Source: Microcyclospora pomicola (lineage: Eukaryota; Ascomycota; Dothideomycetes; Capnodiales). Taken from it: 64,000 bases of DNA. A program made the position numbers and the translations under genes. The DNA lies in contig NHNY01000030.1 in NCBI GenBank assembly GCA_002786065.1, positions 186,001-250,000 on the forward strand. The letters run 5' to 3'. Under the pieces are notes generated by a model. It did not search any database. It was not told the origin of the DNA and saw nothing but the letters and a program-made list of their open reading frames with translations. This document shows, piece after piece, positions 63,446 through 64,000 of this stretch. The first letter of the stretch is position 1, and the number at the start of each line of letters is the position of its first letter.

Positions 63446-64000
63446 GATTGCGATTGTATGTGATTCGCGCTCTTATCGTTGGTTCTCTGCTTCGAAGTCG
63501 ACGCGGCCGAAGGAAGGAGAGGCTCTCGTTTGTGTGGACGGCTCAATGTGAGATGAAAATGAGGTTGCGGCAATCGGCGGAAGGACTGAAGGTCGTGTCG
63601 CGTGCAGCAGATGAATCAAGCGCGTCTCGAATGAGAACAGGTGGTGAAGGAACGAAAAGAAAGGGTCGTCGACAGTGACGATGCCCTGCGAAGATGATGA
63701 TAAAAGGTAGAATGGAAGGAAAGGTAGTCGAGGTGGTGAGTATTGTGTTTATTGCACGTAGTGTCGGAGTCGTTGTCAAGACATGGGATGAACTATCGAT
63801 TAGCCTGCCGAATTTATTCAATTAGGGGCCCGACAGGCAATAAAAACACCAGCACTATCGCTCGTCGCCACAGGTCTACGCGGGAAATTGCTCCAAAGTG
63901 CTCATCTCTGCTGCTCTTCCGGCCGTAGACGACATGCGTCTTGTCGAGGTCAACAATATCGATGGGTAGAACTCTGACATGATCGTATCTGAGGCCTTCG
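63446..64000. other. Elongase promoter and right edge
   Basis: 555 bp upstream of the elongase to the window edge. Small frames only; no gene recognised. Confidence 0.5.

Overview
The window is nuclear DNA of a filamentous ascomycete (Pezizomycotina). Genes are separate and mostly carry short GT-AG introns (41-96 nt, a few longer) with CTRAC-type branch sites. A Zn2Cys6 regulator, a fungal RTT109, ERG7, a TFIIIC subunit and a U6 snRNA are present. A Dothideomycete is my best guess, but that rests on overall protein flavour, not on a decisive marker. No prokaryotic operon, CRISPR array, or recognisable virus-like or retro-element was seen.

Layout: 0-0.47 kb, 5' part of SDHC (-). 1.6-2.7 kb, a short-chain dehydrogenase (+), followed directly by three ~50-bp tandem repeats. 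3.6-4.6 kb, an alpha/beta hydrolase (+). 4.6-7.1 kb, no gene seen. 7.1-7.9 kb, a small TATA-driven gene whose 5'-UTR intron holds an 18-bp minisatellite and whose reading frame is broken by one in-frame TAG. 8.9-12.9 kb, a secreted or membrane arylsulfotransferase-like protein (-) diverging from a Zn2Cys6/Fungal_trans_2 regulator (+). 13.5-21.7 kb, an orphan ORF (-), the checkpoint mediator Rad9/Crb2 (+), mitoribosomal mL57 (-) and RTT109 (+). 22-24.4 kb, a DUF6640-like membrane protein and a GH16 glucanase (both -). 26.6-29.1 kb, an NRP1-type RNA-binding protein (-). 30.9-33.4 kb, ERG7 (-). 33.9-34.0 kb, U6 snRNA (-) with a B-box-like element about 134 bp past its terminator. 35-36.2 kb, a protein with two KEN boxes (-). 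37.2-38.7 kb, an acid ceramidase/NAAA-like protein (-). 39.5-40.4 kb, a metallophosphoesterase (+). 40.6-44.7 kb, FGAM synthase (-). 45-47.5 kb, a Ser/Thr-rich, probably GPI-anchored repeat protein (-), diverging from a pepsin-like membrane protein (+, 48.0-49.6 kb) that lacks one catalytic Asp and has a 17-residue repeat tail. 52.0-52.6 kb, a small secreted NTF2-like protein (+). 54.9 kb, an intron-bearing tRNA-Pro (+). 56.3-59.1 kb, PP2A B56 subunit RTS1 (-) with micro-exons. 59.9-61.7 kb, TFIIIC subunit (+). 62.3-63.4 kb, an ELO fatty-acid elongase (-).

Most genes are core housekeeping: TCA/respiration, purine and sterol synthesis, fatty-acid elongation, DNA-damage response, pol III transcription, phosphatase regulation. 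The accessory part is the divergent sulfotransferase/regulator pair, the divergent cell-surface pair at 45-49.6 kb, the small gene at 7.1-7.9 kb and several gene-poor stretches. Splice models below were read by eye from donor, branch and acceptor sites plus frame continuity and family motifs; none is backed by transcripts.
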